Source of the DNA: a virus
Strand: one strand, 5' to 3'
DNA length: 60,551 nucleotides
Virus record (IMG/VR): IMGVR_UViG_3300036818_000059
Location: 1-60,551 of that record
The translations under genes were made by a program, and so were the position numbers. Shown piece after piece: positions 13,350 through 20,189 of the stretch. The notes beneath the pieces are model-generated. The model had not been told where the DNA came from, made no database searches, and worked only from the letters and a program-made list of their open reading frames with translations. How positions within the stretch are numbered: the stretch's first letter is position 1; every line of letters starts with the position of its first letter.

Positions 13350-14249
13350 TCACAGATCACCCAGGTTCAGCCGCCTGGCCTCCTCTGCCGCACGCCGCGA
13401 GGCAGTGGCCTTCACGTAGCGGTGCAGCATCGCCGGTGTTGTCCACCCGGCCACGGCCATCAGCCCGTCCTGACTGCCGCCCGCCTCCAGCCAGCGCGTC
13501 GCCATGGTGTTGCGCATCCGGTGCGGATGGAAGTTGCGAACCTGAGCGATCCGCGCCCGGCGTTGCAGCGCCCGCCATAGCCCGTGGTAGGAGAACCCCT
13601 GGTTGCCGCCGCCCAGCCACAGCGCGTCCGTCTCGGCCAGCCGGTGCCTGCGGCGCATCCGCAGGTAGCGGTCCAGGGCCATCCCGGTGTGGGGCGAGAA
13701 GGGCACGACGCGGCCCTTGCCACCCTTGCCGCGGCGGATCACCGCGGTGCCGGCACGGGCATCGGTCTCCGACAGCAGCAGCTCGGCCGCCTCGGACCGC
13801 CGTGCACCGGTCTCGAGCATGAAGCGCAGCACGGCCTCGTCCCGGACGTCGATGAACGACTTGCCCTTGCAGGCCCGGATCAGCGCGCTGATCTCCTCGG
13901 TGGACAGCGGCACCACGACCTTCTCATCCAGGCGGGGTGGCTTCGCGCCCAGCAGTTCGTCGCGCTCGATCTCCTCGACCTCGGGGCTGGCCAACCAGGC
14001 GGAGAAGTAGCGGACCGCCATGTGCCTCGCCCGTGCGGTCGCCGCCTCCGCTCCGGCATCGAGCAGGTGGGCGGTGAACGCGTCCAGCGTGGGGATCGTC
14101 AGCAGCGGCGCCCGGCCCTCCCGGGCGCAGTAGGCCAGGAACTGGCGCACGCCGGTGCGGTAGGAGTCCAGGGTCTGCTTGGACTTGCGCTGCGCGCGGA
14201 GACTGAGCTGCCAGGACTCCAGCAGGTCAGGAAGATCAAGATCGGCCAT
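13350..14249 (-). CDS. int: Tyrosine integrase
   Basis: Site-specific recombinase of 299 aa. The SAM-like core-binding domain is at residues 1-90 and the catalytic domain at 110-299. Visible catalytic residues are Arg150 (ETGARRSE), a lysine in RRGKGGKGR, His243 and Arg246 (HPHRMR), Trp269 (AGW) and nucleophile Tyr278 (MLHRYVK). It is complete. No ribosome site precedes the ATG at 14249 (TCAAGATATACGT), so translation may be leaderless or weak. A core-type inverted repeat lies 47 bases upstream. Confidence 0.9.
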   Translation of the reverse strand: MADLDLPDLLESWQLSLRAQRKSKQTLDSYRTGVRQFLAYCAREGRAPLLTIPTLDAFTAHLLDAGAEAATARARHMAVRYFSAWLASPEVEEIERDELLGAKPPRLDEKVVVPLSTEEISALIRACKGKSFIDVRDEAVLRFMLETGARRSEAAELLLSETDARAGTAVIRRGKGGKGRVVPFSPHTGMALDRYLRMRRRHRLAETDALWLGGGNQGFSYHGLWRALQRRARIAQVRNFHPHRMRNTMATRWLEAGGSQDGLMAVAGWTTPAMLHRYVKATASRRAAEEARRLNLGDL

Positions 14250-14498
14250 ACGTATATCTTGACACGCCCTGCTGTAGCTGTCTAATATCCTATACCTGAC
14301 CAGGTTATCCGCTGGTCAGACCGATGATAGGCCCGGCCAGCCGCTCGACGTACTTCGCGACTACTCACGCCCTGTCGCTGTAGCTGCACCTGGTCTTCGC
14401 ACGTCACGACCGACTGTAGATGACGAAATATCGTCGAACTACTCCGATAGCCACATCATGCTGATCGCCGACCGCACGGTAACACTGGGGGACCCGAC
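14250..14498. other. Intergenic region with candidate attP core and arm repeats
   Basis: CTGACCAG (14296-14303), an 8-bp spacer GTTATCCG (14304-14311) and CTGGTCAG (14312-14319) have the geometry of core-binding sites flanking a tyrosine-recombinase overlap region. GCTGTAGCTG occurs at 14271-14280 and again at 14377-14386, each preceded by ACGCCCTG, and could be arm sites. A further inverted repeat GACGA-AATA-TCGTC (14422-14435) lies before the rightward genes. A regulatory palindrome instead of attP is possible. Confidence 0.45.
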
Positions 14499-14867
14499 AT
14501 GGACCGCACGTCCACCGACACCACGCCGCCCACCGACACGCTCGCCGAGTTCGCCGCACGCGACCAGGCCGTCCGCGACCGCATCAGGACCGTCCAGCAC
14601 CGGTCCTACACCCACCCGTCCTACTACTCGACCTACCTCGCCGAGGCCATCGACTGTGTCGAGGCTCAGCGCGCCCTCTACGACCTGATCCTGGACATGC
14701 AGTGCTCGGGCCTGGCTACCGGCGTGCTGGGCCGCGTCCTCGCCGACGCTTCCGTCTCCGCGTGCACCCAGTTGCGCGAGGACGAGAAGCACCTGGCCAG
14801 TCTGCAGCAGCACGCGCAGACCGCGGCGTACGTCTCCTACCGCGACAACCTGGCCGTGGCGTCGTGA
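14499..14867 (+). CDS. Hypothetical protein, 122 aa
   Basis: First rightward gene after attP; ATG 14499 follows GGGGGA. It has TLAEFAARDQAVRDRIRTVQ, HRSYTHPSYYSTYLAEAIDC and RALYDLILDMQCSGLATGVL, a helical protein without recognisable motifs. Its stop overlaps the next start by four bases, coupling it to a membrane protein. Probably part of the accessory set carried beside the integrase. Confidence 0.6.
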   Translation: MDRTSTDTTPPTDTLAEFAARDQAVRDRIRTVQHRSYTHPSYYSTYLAEAIDCVEAQRALYDLILDMQCSGLATGVLGRVLADASVSACTQLREDEKHLASLQQHAQTAAYVSYRDNLAVAS

Positions 14868-15121
14868 GCCCCGCGACCCGCGCGATCCACCGCCGCGCCA
14901 CCCGCATCGAGATCGGCGCCGCGCTCGCCCTCGTCGTGCTGTTCGCAGTGCTGGCCGCGGTGTCCGGCGTCGACTGGCCCCGTCTCGCCTCGGCCACCCC
15001 GGTGCAGATGCCGTCGCCGGGTTGGGTCGCGGTGACGGTAGCGGTCGCTGTGGTGTGTGTGCTCGCCGCGGCGGTCGTCGTGTCCGCTCGGGCGCAGCGC
15101 GGAGGTGGGCAGCGTGGCTGA
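14864..15121 (+). CDS. Two-helix membrane protein, 85 aa
   Basis: GTG 14864 overlaps the previous stop by four bases. After a basic start (VSPATRAIHRRATRIEIG) there is one helix AALALVVLFAVLAAVSG and a second WVAVTVAVAVVCVLAAAVVV, joined by a short outside loop, with a basic C-terminus (SARAQRGGGQRG). It would be a small inner-membrane hairpin protein. Function unknown. Confidence 0.6.
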   Translation: MSPATRAIHRRATRIEIGAALALVVLFAVLAAVSGVDWPRLASATPVQMPSPGWVAVTVAVAVVCVLAAAVVVSARAQRGGGQRG

Positions 15122-15479
15122 CCTCGACAGTGAGATCCGGCATCACCTCGACGGCTACGAGCAAGGCGATCCATTCATCGCGCACGACGACGCGATCCGA
15201 GCCGTATTGGACCTGCACCCGCCGGAGCCGCTGAGCGCGGGCGTGCTGGCCGAGAGGTTCGGCGAGGGCCACTGCGCCTTCTGCCATCTGGGCGAGCCAC
15301 TGCGTGTCTACGAGGGCGAACTGCACTACCGGCCGGGCGAGAAGCTGACCATGCACGACCACGCCAACCCCGTGCCGTGGTGCGAGACATGCAACGGCGA
15401 CGACGCGGACTCCAGCCAGCCGTGGCCCTGCCCGACCGTCCTCGCGATCGCCCGCGCTCTCGGCGTGATCCGAGAGTAA
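15114..15479 (+). CDS. Zinc-binding protein, 121 aa
   Basis: GTG 15114 follows GGAGG and overlaps the membrane-protein stop by eight bases. Residues CAFCHLGEPLRVYEGELHY and VPWCETCNGDDAD give two CxxC pairs about 50 residues apart with a beta-rich segment between, like a rubredoxin-type or HNH-derived zinc fold lacking catalytic His pairs. It ends WPCPTVLAIARALGVIRE. Function unknown. Confidence 0.6.
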   Translation: MADLDSEIRHHLDGYEQGDPFIAHDDAIRAVLDLHPPEPLSAGVLAERFGEGHCAFCHLGEPLRVYEGELHYRPGEKLTMHDHANPVPWCETCNGDDADSSQPWPCPTVLAIARALGVIRE

Positions 15480-15490
15480 GCCACCCCTGA

Positions 15491-15629
15491 CGGTCAGTGT
15501 CGTGGCGTGGCGACGCTGACCCCGATCCGGCGGCCGGGTGGCCGATAGCTCCGCGAGAGTTGCAGCCCGCGTCGAGCACATCCCCCGAGCCGGCCCAGCG
15601 CTGTAACGCTGCGCCCCGGCCGCCGGATC
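15491..15629 (+). other. Highly structured intergenic leader, possible ncRNA
   Basis: An 11-bp stem with one G.U pair, GGTCAGTGTCG (15492-15502) and CGACGCTGACC (15511-15521), has an 8-nt loop. A perfect 15-bp long-range stem follows, GATCCGGCGGCCGGG (15524-15538) with CCCGGCCGCCGGATC (15615-15629), enclosing 76 nt that include CAGCG/CGCTG (15596-15600 with 15607-15611). The set lies just before the AAA+ ATPase gene. The first hairpin may terminate the upstream operon; the closed domain is larger than a terminator needs. Confidence 0.5.
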
Positions 15630-15666
15630 ACCACGCCCACGGACAAGAAGACGACAGGAAGGTGAC

Positions 15667-16893
15667 ATGAACAGCGAAGCCTCGATCGGCGCGGCACAGT
15701 CCCCGGCCCGGGCCGCGCTCGTCCGCGCCAACACCTGGTACGCGATGGCGGCCAGTCTCGTCGAGGTCGGGAAGGTGGCGCGAAACCGCTGGCGCGAATG
15801 GCACAACTACACGGTGTCGATCACCAGCGAGGACTCGCGCTACCAGGACGTGCACGACTGGCTGCTGCAAGCCATGCCCGCCACGAAGCTGCGGGCGCTG
15901 GCCGTGCGCTCAGACGAGGAGATCGGTCACATCGCACTGTTGTCGGACGACGAGCCGACGACGCCAGACCGCCTGTTCACGACCTACGACTCGGCGCAAG
16001 AGCAGACGATCGACATCGGCAGCTATTCGGTGCGCATCACCGTCGAGCACGGAGCCGACGATGGCCAGAGCCGACGCGCTCCCCGTGACAAGATCGTGTT
16101 TCGGTGCACGAGCCAGGAGGGTCAGCAGGCCGTGGTCGCGCAACTGCGGACGCTGATCGGCACGCACGAGAAGCGCATCCGGCCACCCCAGCTGTGGATG
16201 CTGTCGAACTGGGGAACCTGGCAGCGCCGCTCCGATCTGCCCCGCCGGACGCCGGAGTCGGTGGTACTGCGCGACGGGCAAATGGAGTCGCTCACCGCCG
16301 ACCTGTCCGCGTTCCTGGACCGTGAGGCCGGCTATGTACGGCGCGGGATTCCGTGGCATCGCGGCTACCTACTGCAGGGTCCGCCGGGGACCGGCAAGAC
16401 GAGCGTCGCGAAGGCACTGGCCACGCAGTTCAGCTTGGACCTGTGGTACGCGCCGCTGGGTGACCTGTCCAAGGACGCCAACCTGCTGTCGCTGCTCTCG
16501 GAGGTACGGCCGAGGTCGCTGTTGCTGCTGGAGGACATCGACATCTACCACGCGGCCACGACGCGGGAGGCCGAGTCCGGCCGGGTCACGCTGTCCGGGC
16601 TGCTGAACGCGTTGGACGGTGTCGCCACTCCGCACGGTCTGATCACTGTGCTGACCAGTAACGAGCCGAAGGCGCTGGACGATGCGCTGGTGCGGCCCGG
16701 TCGTGTGGATCGGGTCGAGGACATCGACTACGTCACCGAGGAGCAGGCCCGCAGGCTGTTCGGCTATTTCTACGGCCAGCCACCGACGGCCCAGTGGCGC
16801 GTGGACGTGCAGACGTCGACCGCGGACTTGACCGAGGTCTTCAAGCGGCACATGGACGACCCGGACGGCGCCGAACGGGCGCTCAAGTCGTGA
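15667..16893 (+). CDS. BCS1-like AAA+ ATPase
   Basis: 408 aa, with AGGAAGG just upstream of the ATG. Walker A GPPGTGKTS lies near residue 238, Walker B LLLLEDID near 283, the sensor region VLTSNEPKALDDALVRPGR near 330-345. An N-terminal region of about 200 residues contains a beta-rich BCS1-N-like segment (TVSITSEDSRYQDVHDWLLQ; FTTYDSAQEQTIDIGSYSVR). Mitochondrial BCS1 relatives in bacteria are mostly uncharacterised. Located in the lysogenic accessory region beside membrane proteins, it may serve immunity or protein remodelling; this is inference. Confidence 0.85.
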   Translation: MNSEASIGAAQSPARAALVRANTWYAMAASLVEVGKVARNRWREWHNYTVSITSEDSRYQDVHDWLLQAMPATKLRALAVRSDEEIGHIALLSDDEPTTPDRLFTTYDSAQEQTIDIGSYSVRITVEHGADDGQSRRAPRDKIVFRCTSQEGQQAVVAQLRTLIGTHEKRIRPPQLWMLSNWGTWQRRSDLPRRTPESVVLRDGQMESLTADLSAFLDREAGYVRRGIPWHRGYLLQGPPGTGKTSVAKALATQFSLDLWYAPLGDLSKDANLLSLLSEVRPRSLLLLEDIDIYHAATTREAESGRVTLSGLLNALDGVATPHGLITVLTSNEPKALDDALVRPGRVDRVEDIDYVTEEQARRLFGYFYGQPPTAQWRVDVQTSTADLTEVFKRHMDDPDGAERALKS

Positions 16894-16930
16894 CCGACGT
16901 CCCAGGGAACTCCGCAGGCTGACCACTTCG

Positions 16931-16972
16931 GGTCGGGTGGCTTGTCTCACGGGGTGCGGCAGCCACCCGACC
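16931..16972 (+). terminator. Hairpin terminator candidate after AAA+ gene
   Basis: GGTCGGGTGGC (16931-16941) and GCCACCCGACC (16962-16972) form a perfect 11-bp stem with a 20-nt loop, 38 bases after the AAA+ stop. There is no U tract, as is usual for actinobacterial intrinsic terminators. Confidence 0.5.
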
Positions 16973-17031
16973 TGGACCGGTAACCATCCGCAAGATCGGC
17001 ACGATCAGTGAACAGGACTAGGAGGACTGGG

Positions 17032-17568
17032 GTGTCATCCATGACGGAGCAGCAGGTCGAGCCACGGACCAGGCGAGGGCCACGGGGGATAGTCGTCGCA
17101 TCAGCGGCGGTCGCGGTCATCGCGGTCGCAGCCTTGGCCTACGTGCTGATCGGTCGGCACGGGTCGAATAGCCAGCCGCCTGCGCCTGCCGCCCCGCCGC
17201 CGGCCAGCTCGCCGAGCGTCCCGCAGGCGCCGGCGTTCACGATGACGGGCGCGTTCGACATCATCGTCGAATCGTCGCCACTGAAGGACGGTCAGGAGTG
17301 CCAGGGCACCGGTCCGAGCGGGGAGCGCATCGGGCTGGAAACGCCGGTCCGCGTGTTCGATCAGAATGGCAAGCAGATCGCGCTCGGCGGTCTCGGGCAG
17401 GGCGCGACGGTCAAGGTGCTCGACTCGACAGTGTGCAAGTTCTCGATCAGCGTGGACGACGTCCCGGACGGCCTGCCAACCTACGGCGTCGAGATCGCGT
17501 CATACGGTGTCCAGCAGGTCAGTTCGGGCGAGGCGCACAGCAACGTCTTCTTGTCCGAAGGCCCATGA
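17032..17568 (+). CDS. Membrane-anchored extracellular protein, 178 aa
   Basis: GTG 17032 lies six bases after GGAGG, which decides it over the upstream GTG (17008) and downstream ATG (17041). A basic cytoplasmic tail (RTRRGPRGIV) precedes one transmembrane helix (VVASAAVAVIAVAALAYVLI). Then comes a Pro/Ala linker and a C-terminal beta domain of about 110 residues (FTMTGAFDIIVESSPLKDGQ), with CQGTG and VCKFSISV probably disulfide-linked. Similar small sensor-like domains are common in actinobacterial membrane proteins; ligand unknown. Confidence 0.65.
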   Translation: MSSMTEQQVEPRTRRGPRGIVVASAAVAVIAVAALAYVLIGRHGSNSQPPAPAAPPPASSPSVPQAPAFTMTGAFDIIVESSPLKDGQECQGTGPSGERIGLETPVRVFDQNGKQIALGGLGQGATVKVLDSTVCKFSISVDDVPDGLPTYGVEIASYGVQQVSSGEAHSNVFLSEGP

Positions 17569-17582
17569 GGAGAAGATCTGAC

Positions 17583-17867
17583 GTGCGAATCCCGTGGGCC
17601 AGCTTAGGCAGCCACGACCGCTTCGAGGACGACGTGACGGAGCTTTTCTCCGGATTCGACGACGACCTCGAAGTAGCCCGGCTGTCTCGAATGTGGCGGG
17701 ACGAGATCAATGCGAACCTTTCCGAGACGGGCATCACGCTGCAAGGCAGCCAGTTCGTCATCCAGGAGTCAGCTCCGGCCGACTACCGGTCGCTGATCGA
17801 ACAGGCGCTAGCGGACGTGGACGTCGACACCCTGCTGAAGCGGTTCGCAAAATCGTCGGGGTCGTAG
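17583..17867 (+). CDS. Hypothetical acidic protein, 94 aa
   Basis: GTG 17583 has AGGAGA eight bases upstream and lies 14 bases after the membrane protein, so they are probably cotranscribed. It has SHDRFEDDVTELFSGFDDDL, SRMWRDEINANLSETGITL and LIEQALADVDVDTLLKRFA. Acidic, helical, cytoplasmic. No recognised family; possibly a partner of the membrane protein. Confidence 0.6.
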   Translation: MRIPWASLGSHDRFEDDVTELFSGFDDDLEVARLSRMWRDEINANLSETGITLQGSQFVIQESAPADYRSLIEQALADVDVDTLLKRFAKSSGS

Positions 17868-17943
17868 GCTGCGAACCCTGCGGGTCGGTCCAGCACTGGT
17901 GTGCACAATGGTGCGCAACCCGCGCACATGTCACCCTGGCGTG

Positions 17944-18216
17944 ATGCTGGACCGCACCGATCCGCGCACCCTGCCGCCGTACCCGTTCACGGTGCTTCGT
18001 GACGGGGCGGCGACTGCGGCCTACCGCAACCGGCACCTCGCGGAACTGCACGCGGCGCCGCTGGAGGACGCTCGGGTGCGGTGCGACCGTGGCACCGGGC
18101 TGGTGCTGCCGCCGCCGCACCGTCGTTGGCGGCTGGACGCGGCTGTGCGCGAGCAGGACCGGCAGATCGTGGAGGCGCTGGGCGAGGCGTGGTTGCACGG
18201 GTGCAACCGCTACTGA
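17944..18216 (+). CDS. Hypothetical protein, 90 aa
   Basis: ATG 17944 is preferred to the GTG at 17899 because conserved-looking sequence starts there (MLDRTDPRTLPPYPFTVLRD). It continues RNRHLAELHAAPLEDARVRC and VREQDRQIVEALGEAWLHG. No ribosome site is evident, so it may be leaderless. Function unknown. Confidence 0.5.
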   Translation: MLDRTDPRTLPPYPFTVLRDGAATAAYRNRHLAELHAAPLEDARVRCDRGTGLVLPPPHRRWRLDAAVREQDRQIVEALGEAWLHGCNRY

Positions 18217-18231
18217 CCGGTCTCTGTCTCG

Positions 18232-18276
18232 TGTAGATGTAGACAGCTCTACAGCAGACGTGTAGAGTTCTCTACA
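18232..18276 (+). promoter_or_regulatory. Leaderless promoter with TGTAGAG/CTCTACA operator
   Basis: TAGACA (18240-18245), a 17-bp spacer and TAGAGT (18263-18268) form a good promoter whose start would coincide with the ATG at 18276. TGTAGAG-TT-CTCTACA (18261-18276) is a perfect inverted repeat covering the -10 and start codon. TGTAGA is also present at 18232-18237 and 18238-18243 and inverted at 18248-18253. Tight repression by a dimeric regulator is implied; the nearby GntR protein is the leading candidate. Confidence 0.65.
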
Positions 18277-18605
18277 TGATGCAGATGGAGATCACCCGGC
18301 GGGACGGCGACTACTACGGCGACGCCACCCGCAACCACATCTGGGAGATCACCGACGCGCAGGGCGTCGCCGCCGAGCTCTACGTCTCCATCGAGCGCCA
18401 CGAGATCATGAACGTCTGGGTCCGCGAGGACTCGCGCGGCGAGGGCCTGGCCCGGCGCCTGCATGAGGCCGCCAGCCGCGAGATGGACATCTACCACGCG
18501 CCGGTCGCGCACCGCACCGAAGAGGGCAACGCCTTCGCCGAGGCTGTCGGCGGCGACACCGCCGAGTACGAGTGCGACTGCTACGCCTGCACCCTGGAGG
18601 ACTGA
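18276..18605 (+). CDS. GNAT-fold-like protein, 109 aa
   Basis: Begins at ATG 18276, at the predicted transcription start. The middle IMNVWVREDSRGEGLARRLH matches the acetyl-CoA-binding motif A of GNAT acetyltransferases (V..DSRG.G.ARRL). The preceding strands (HIWEITDAQGVAAELYVSIE) fit the fold. The C-terminus has YECDCYACTLED. Short 'GNAT-like' proteins of this type are frequent in actinophages; substrate unknown and catalytic activity unproven. Confidence 0.65.
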   Translation: MMQMEITRRDGDYYGDATRNHIWEITDAQGVAAELYVSIERHEIMNVWVREDSRGEGLARRLHEAASREMDIYHAPVAHRTEEGNAFAEAVGGDTAEYECDCYACTLED

Positions 18606-18608
18606 CCG

Positions 18609-18788
18609 ATGCCGTGGCGCGACTGGATCAGCGAGCCAATCGACGCTGTACGCGAGCTCTGGGGCGCTGCCGGAGGCCCGAAAGGGCCTAGCCGGACGAC
18701 CGCCCGCGTCATCATCTGTTGCTTCACGGCAGGGTTCATCATCGGCCTCGCGACCGTCGCATGGCTGACCACGCACGGAGGTGTCTGA
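18609..18788 (+). CDS. Single-pass membrane protein, 59 aa
   Basis: ATG 18609 lies three bases after the previous stop. A polar N-terminus (MPWRDWISEPIDAVRELWG) and a Gly/Lys turn precede one helix (VIICCFTAGFIIGLATVAWL), ending TTHGGV, so the N-terminus is probably inside. The gene contains the ribosome site (GGAGGTG) of the next gene. Function unknown. Confidence 0.6.
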   Translation: MPWRDWISEPIDAVRELWGAAGGPKGPSRTTARVIICCFTAGFIIGLATVAWLTTHGGV

Positions 18789-18791
18789 CCG

Positions 18792-19172
18792 ATGCAGCGC
18801 TACGAACTGGACGCCTGGCTGGGCGACGACCACGGGCTGACCGAGGACCAGATCACCTGCCTGTTGGCCACGGCCGACGAGATCGCCGCACGCTACCCGG
18901 ACCCCGACGACGGCGACGACCGCGAGCAGGCGTTCGTCATCGCCTACCGCGTGCTCGTGGAACCGGCCGAGGACGTCGTAGCCGAACTGGCCGTTGCCCT
19001 GTCGCGGGCCCGTCGGTTCGAGCACGCCGCCAAGGTCGCGTTGCGGCAGGCAGCCGCGTCCCTGATCGAACCGGACGCAAGGAAGGGCGATGGGGTGCGC
19101 AGCGAGGCCGGGTTCGCAGAGGCGGCAGGCGTGGACCGGCAGGCTGTGCGCTCCTGGCTCGGGAAGCGCTGA
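18792..19172 (+). CDS. Hypothetical protein with C-terminal helix-turn-helix, 126 aa
   Basis: ATG 18792 has GGAGG upstream. The N-terminal 90 residues are helical and acidic (DDHGLTEDQITCLLATADEI). The end (RSEAGFAEAAGVDRQAVRSW followed by LGKR) has helix-turn-helix spacing. It is transcribed with the GNAT-like and membrane genes. It may be a DNA-binding or plasmid-type maintenance protein; no firm assignment. Confidence 0.55.
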   Translation: MQRYELDAWLGDDHGLTEDQITCLLATADEIAARYPDPDDGDDREQAFVIAYRVLVEPAEDVVAELAVALSRARRFEHAAKVALRQAAASLIEPDARKGDGVRSEAGFAEAAGVDRQAVRSWLGKR

Positions 19173-19190
19173 CCCGCGAGGCGGCGGCGA

Positions 19191-19457
19191 TCAGGAGTGA
19201 CCGCCGCCGCCTGCCCGCTGGCCGAGCACGAACGTGCCCTTGACTGGCACCGTCTGCACCAGTCCGCGCTCCCGTAGTTCCTCGACCGCGCGGCGAGCCG
19301 TCTGCAGGCTAACGCGGTACTCGTCGGCCATCTCCCGCTCCGCCGCCAACCGTGCCCCTGGCGGCAGTTCGCCCGATTCGATACGCGCGGCGACATGATC
19401 GGCTACCTGCACGTACAGGTAGACCGGGCTCGCCGGATCGGGCTCGAAGTCGGGCAT
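19191..19457 (-). CDS. GntR-family regulator, short form, 88 aa
   Basis: ATG 19457; the upstream frame to 19586 is not supported. The protein is a single GntR winged helix: YLYVQVADHVAARIESGELP, PGARLAAEREMADEYRVSLQ, TARRAVEELRERGLVQTVP, ending KGTFVLGQ. No effector domain is present, as in KorA/TraR-type regulators of actinobacterial mobile elements. The inverted repeat at 19457-19470 overlaps its start and resembles the operator at 18261-18276, so it may control itself and the GNAT-like operon. Confidence 0.8.
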   Translation of the reverse strand: MPDFEPDPASPVYLYVQVADHVAARIESGELPPGARLAAEREMADEYRVSLQTARRAVEELRERGLVQTVPVKGTFVLGQRAGGGGHS

Positions 19458-19470
19458 AGAGATCACTCTA
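19457..19470. promoter_or_regulatory. Probable GntR operator TAGAG-ATCA-CTCTA
   Basis: TAGAG and CTCTA are inverted around four bases, directly over the start of the GntR gene. The half site TAGAG/CTCTA is also the core of the 18261-18276 operator, although the spacing there is two bases. Confidence 0.45.
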
Positions 19471-19586
19471 AGCACCGCTGACCTGCACAAACCACACGAG
19501 CGCGTATGTGTGCTATGCATCGCACTGCACTGCGTCGTATGCTCGACACTCTCCGGCCGCCACCACACTCCCCAGGGAGGGGCCAA

Positions 19587-19772
19587 ATGTCCCTGGACCG
19601 CACTACGCTGCGCTTCCCGAGCCCACGTGCCGCTGAACGCTGGTTCGACCAGCTACGGGAGCAGTGGGTGGTGACCGGCACCCAGGTTGAGCCCGATCCG
19701 GTGGTTGGCGGCGTCCAGGCGACGGCCGAGTTCGCAACCGCCAACGGCGCGCTGGTCCCCGCCGATGTCTGA
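19587..19772 (+). CDS. Hypothetical protein, 61 aa
   Basis: ATG 19587 follows GGGAGGGG. The sequence MSLDRTTLRFPSPRAAERWF continues DQLREQWVVTGTQVEPDPVV and ends GALVPADV: a small alpha/beta protein resembling many actinophage orphans. Its stop overlaps the next gene, which starts at 19765. Confidence 0.55.
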   Translation: MSLDRTTLRFPSPRAAERWFDQLREQWVVTGTQVEPDPVVGGVQATAEFATANGALVPADV

Positions 19773-19986
19773 CCAGGTGGCCCGGACACGCTGGGCGAAG
19801 GCGAACGCCGACGGCCCGTCGCACGCGTGGCCAGCCGGGCAGGACGGCGTGCTGTCCGCGCTGTGCGGTGTCGAGGCCGAGGCGGGCGAGCTGGTGGACA
19901 CGCGCGATGACGGCTGCCATCGGTGCCTGCTCGCGCACGGCACGACGCTGGCCGACCGGTCGCCGGTCTCCCGGTGGAGTTTCTGA
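19765..19986 (+). CDS. Hypothetical protein, 73 aa
   Basis: ATG 19765 overlaps the previous gene by eight bases. It has VARTRWAKANADGPSHAWPA, LSALCGVEAEAGELVDTRDD and CHRCLLAHGTTLAD, with a CxxC pair. Last rightward gene before the bidirectional terminator. Function unknown. Confidence 0.5.
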   Translation: MSDQVARTRWAKANADGPSHAWPAGQDGVLSALCGVEAEAGELVDTRDDGCHRCLLAHGTTLADRSPVSRWSF

Positions 19987-20107
19987 CTCGCGCGCCGGGC
20001 GGGTGCCCCCACCTGCTGGCGCGCGGTGAGGGGCCCCCGCTGTCCCCGTGGAGTCCCGAGTCGGAGGAGACGGAGACACGCGGGGGTCCCGCTGGTACGA
20101 CGAAAGC

Positions 20108-20147
20108 GGCCCCACGCTCAACCTGCCGAAACAGGGAGCGTGGGGCC
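20108..20147. terminator. Strong convergent terminator hairpin
   Basis: GGCCCCACGCTC (20108-20119) pairs with GAGCGTGGGGCC (20136-20147), a perfect 12-bp stem with a 16-nt loop, between the ends of rightward (19986) and leftward (20190) transcription. On the minus strand it is followed by GCTTTCG. It probably stops both late and accessory transcripts. Confidence 0.75.
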
Positions 20148-20189
20148 GTGGCCACCGCTGGGGGTCGGCGGCCGCTCGTGGGGTGAGCG

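Noticed and set aside
14296-14319. Intrinsic terminator
   Set aside because: It lies upstream of both flanking genes' starts, where no transcript is expected to end, and its 8-bp spacing suits recombinase core sites better.
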